DNA of 6,798 bases from Anaerolineae bacterium. GTDB lineage: Bacteria; Chloroflexota; Anaerolineae; Aggregatilineales; Aggregatilineaceae. Position numbers and translations under genes: made by a program. Position 1 is the stretch's first letter. Every line of letters starts with the position of its first letter. The stretch covers positions 1-6,798 of the forward strand of contig JAFGJA010000053.1 in the NCBI GenBank assembly GCA_016929355.1, read 5' to 3'. The notes beneath the pieces are model-generated. The model did not search any database, was not told the DNA's origin, and saw only the letters and a program-made list of their open reading frames with translations. This document shows, piece after piece, positions 5,428 to 6,798 of this stretch.

Positions 5428-6633
5428 ATGTCAGGACGAGTTCTCAACATTGCCTGGAAAGATATGCTGCATCTGTGGCATAACCGCACCTTGCTTATCC
5501 TGGTCATCTTTGGCGCGGCCTGTGAACTGCTGCTCGTCGGATGGGCGACTGGGGCGGAAATAGACGATCTAAAAACAGTCGTGATCGATCACGATCAGAC
5601 CGCCATTAGCCAGGGCTTGATCGATGCATTGGGCGCAGCGAGTGCGCTCACGCTGAACGAAGATGCCGTTAGCGACCTCACCAAACACAACACTCGTGAC
5701 GCGGCGCTAGATGATACCTTCACCGGGGGGAATTTCATCTTCAACCCCGATAATGTGCTGGTGGTCGAAATTCCGGCGGGATTTGGCGCACAACTCACCG
5801 CCGGGGAACAGCCACAAGTGACGCTCACCCTCAATGGCGCGAACAGCGTCGGCAGCACCACCGCCCGTCGCGCTGCCGAAGAAGTCCTGTATACGTATGG
5901 CGCGGTGGTTCTCACGCAAAATATGATGGAACACATGGGACAAACGCCGCCGAGCGCCGATCAGATCGTCGCCAGCCTGGAATCCAACCACCCGGATGTA
6001 GTTGTGCGCTATAACGAGGAACTGGATCGCGCCGCCTATACCACGCCCAGCGAAGCCGCGTTTGTGCTGTACATCATTGCGATCATGGTCGCGGCGTTTA
6101 TGCTTGCCCGTGAGCGCGAATATGGCACGTTTGAGCAGTTGCTCGTTATGCCACAGCGCCCGATTGAGATCATCATCGGCAAAGCGATCCCCGCGCTGCT
6201 GGTCGGTTACGCTAACTTTATCCTGGTGTTAGTCGAGATGAACGTGGTGTTTGATATTCCGGTGCGCGGCTCGTTGTTGCTGCTGCTAGTGTTGGCGATT
6301 GGCTATCTGTTCGTGGAACTCGGACGCGGCTTTATGGTAGCCATGATCGCCCGCACGCAAAATCAAGCGCTGTTGATCGTGATGCTCATGGCGTTCGTGG
6401 ACATCACCTTCGCGGGGTATGCCGTGCCAGTGGAATCCATGCCGCAGGTCATGCAGGCGCTCTCGAACCTGTTCCCGATCCGGCACTGGATGATCATCTT
6501 ACGTGGCATCCTGCAAAAAGATATTGGCCTGGATGTGCTGTGGCCGCAATTGGTCTGGTTAGCGGCCCTGGGCCTGATCATCAATGGCATTACGTTGTGG
6601 TTCTTCCGCCGTTCGTTGGCGGAGCAGAAATAG
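5428..6633 (+). CDS. ABC-2 type exporter permease 2 (YbhR/YbhS-like)
   Basis: This 401-residue protein is a paralogue of the preceding permease with the same plan. The elbow NIAWKDMLHLWHNR (7-20) leads to helix 1 (about 21-40), an extracytoplasmic domain (about 41-205), and helices near 209-228, 252-273, 281-300, 313-334 and 373-393. The coupling motif ARERE-YGTFEQLLVMP (227-242) is closer to the family consensus than that of permease 1. The PVESMP segment (334-339) with FPIRHWMIILRGILQK (349-364) is the usual late-region hallmark. I start it at the ATG at 5428, two bases after the previous stop and ten bases after AAGGA (5413-5417). The frame is open to an ATG at 5344, but that would overlap permease 1 by 82 bases and add 28 residues unlike the family. 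The two permeases probably form a heterodimeric pore. Confidence 0.94.
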   Translation: MSGRVLNIAWKDMLHLWHNRTLLILVIFGAACELLLVGWATGAEIDDLKTVVIDHDQTAISQGLIDALGAASALTLNEDAVSDLTKHNTRDAALDDTFTGGNFIFNPDNVLVVEIPAGFGAQLTAGEQPQVTLTLNGANSVGSTTARRAAEEVLYTYGAVVLTQNMMEHMGQTPPSADQIVASLESNHPDVVVRYNEELDRAAYTTPSEAAFVLYIIAIMVAAFMLAREREYGTFEQLLVMPQRPIEIIIGKAIPALLVGYANFILVLVEMNVVFDIPVRGSLLLLLVLAIGYLFVELGRGFMVAMIARTQNQALLIVMLMAFVDITFAGYAVPVESMPQVMQALSNLFPIRHWMIILRGILQKDIGLDVLWPQLVWLAALGLIINGITLWFFRRSLAEQK

Positions 6634-6644
6634 GAGCGATACTT

Positions 6645-6798
6645 ATGAGAAACAATCACACGACCCACGAAAACGTGATCGATGTCCAAAACCTCTCGCG
6701 GAAATTCGGCTCCTTCATCGCCGTTGATGGCATCTCGTTCAGCATCCCACGCGGCCAGATTTTCGGCTTCCTGGGGCCGAACGGTTCCGGTAAAACGA
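6645..6798 (+). CDS. ABC exporter ATP-binding protein 2, N-terminal part (cut by right edge)
   Basis: Only the first 51 codons are present. They cover the start of a nucleotide-binding domain: VIDVQNLSRKFGSFIAVDGI (11-30), then SFSIPRGQIFGFLGP and the Walker A motif GPNGSGKT (44-51), at which the window ends. The A-loop region and Walker A look intact. The style resembles the second ATPase domain of YbhF-type proteins, whereas ATPase 1 (GPDGAGKT) resembles the first. The start at 6645 has AGGAG (6632-6636) eight bases upstream and lies 11 bases after the permease 2 stop, so it belongs to the same operon. It would supply the second ATPase half of a four-polypeptide exporter. Whether it carries a normal switch histidine, or a fused extra domain, lies outside the window. 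Confidence 0.93.
   Translation, partial: MRNNHTTHENVIDVQNLSRKFGSFIAVDGISFSIPRGQIFGFLGPNGSGKT

Noticed and set aside
1..6798. CRISPR array, insertion sequence, prophage or toxin-antitoxin module
   Set aside because: No regularly spaced direct repeats, transposase, integrase or paired small genes are visible on either strand. Every long segment is explained by transporter or regulator genes except 2162-2661.

Overview
The window holds two divergently transcribed transport loci around a roughly 500-base non-coding control region. It looks like bacterial chromosome from a moderately GC-rich organism. The gene style (family-5 binding protein with a DxDxDG loop, TetR-led ABC-2 export operon, strong Shine-Dalgarno sites) would suit a Chloroflexota-like environmental bacterium. 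That taxonomic guess is an inference from protein flavour, not a demonstrated assignment.

Left half, minus strand (2161 down to 1): a family-5 (DppA/OppA-type) extracellular solute-binding protein is followed, after a 91-base spacer, by the N-terminal 137 codons of a DppB-type permease that runs off the left edge. Together they begin a peptide/oligopeptide-type ABC importer operon. The spacer contains a GC-rich stem-loop that could lower expression of the membrane gene relative to the binding protein.

Centre (2162-2661): no convincing gene. It holds a strong Shine-Dalgarno and a weak candidate promoter for the binding protein (leftward), a stem-loop with a seven-T tract in the leftward direction, and a long inverted repeat next to it that could be a small RNA or leader structure. 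It also holds a near-consensus sigma-70 promoter (TTGACA, 17 bp, TATACT) firing rightward, with a perfect 10-bp-arm palindrome placed on its transcription start.

Right half, plus strand (2662-6798): a tight operon reads tetR, ABC ATPase 1, ABC-2 permease 1, ABC-2 permease 2, ABC ATPase 2 (truncated by the right edge). Junctions are 2 bases, a 4-base overlap, 2 bases and 11 bases, and Shine-Dalgarno sequences are recognisable before all five starts. The parts are those of the YbhF/YbhS/YbhR or DrrAB export class, with the two nucleotide-binding domains as separate genes flanking the permeases. The TetR protein probably represses its own operon through the palindrome and is released by a small-molecule ligand, perhaps the export substrate. 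ATPase 1 has proline where the switch histidine of ABC ATPases normally sits, which suggests an asymmetric ATPase pair.

I see no clearly new system here. The items most worth a second look are the structured non-coding element at about 2328-2438, the tandem operator and the altered H-loop of ATPase 1.
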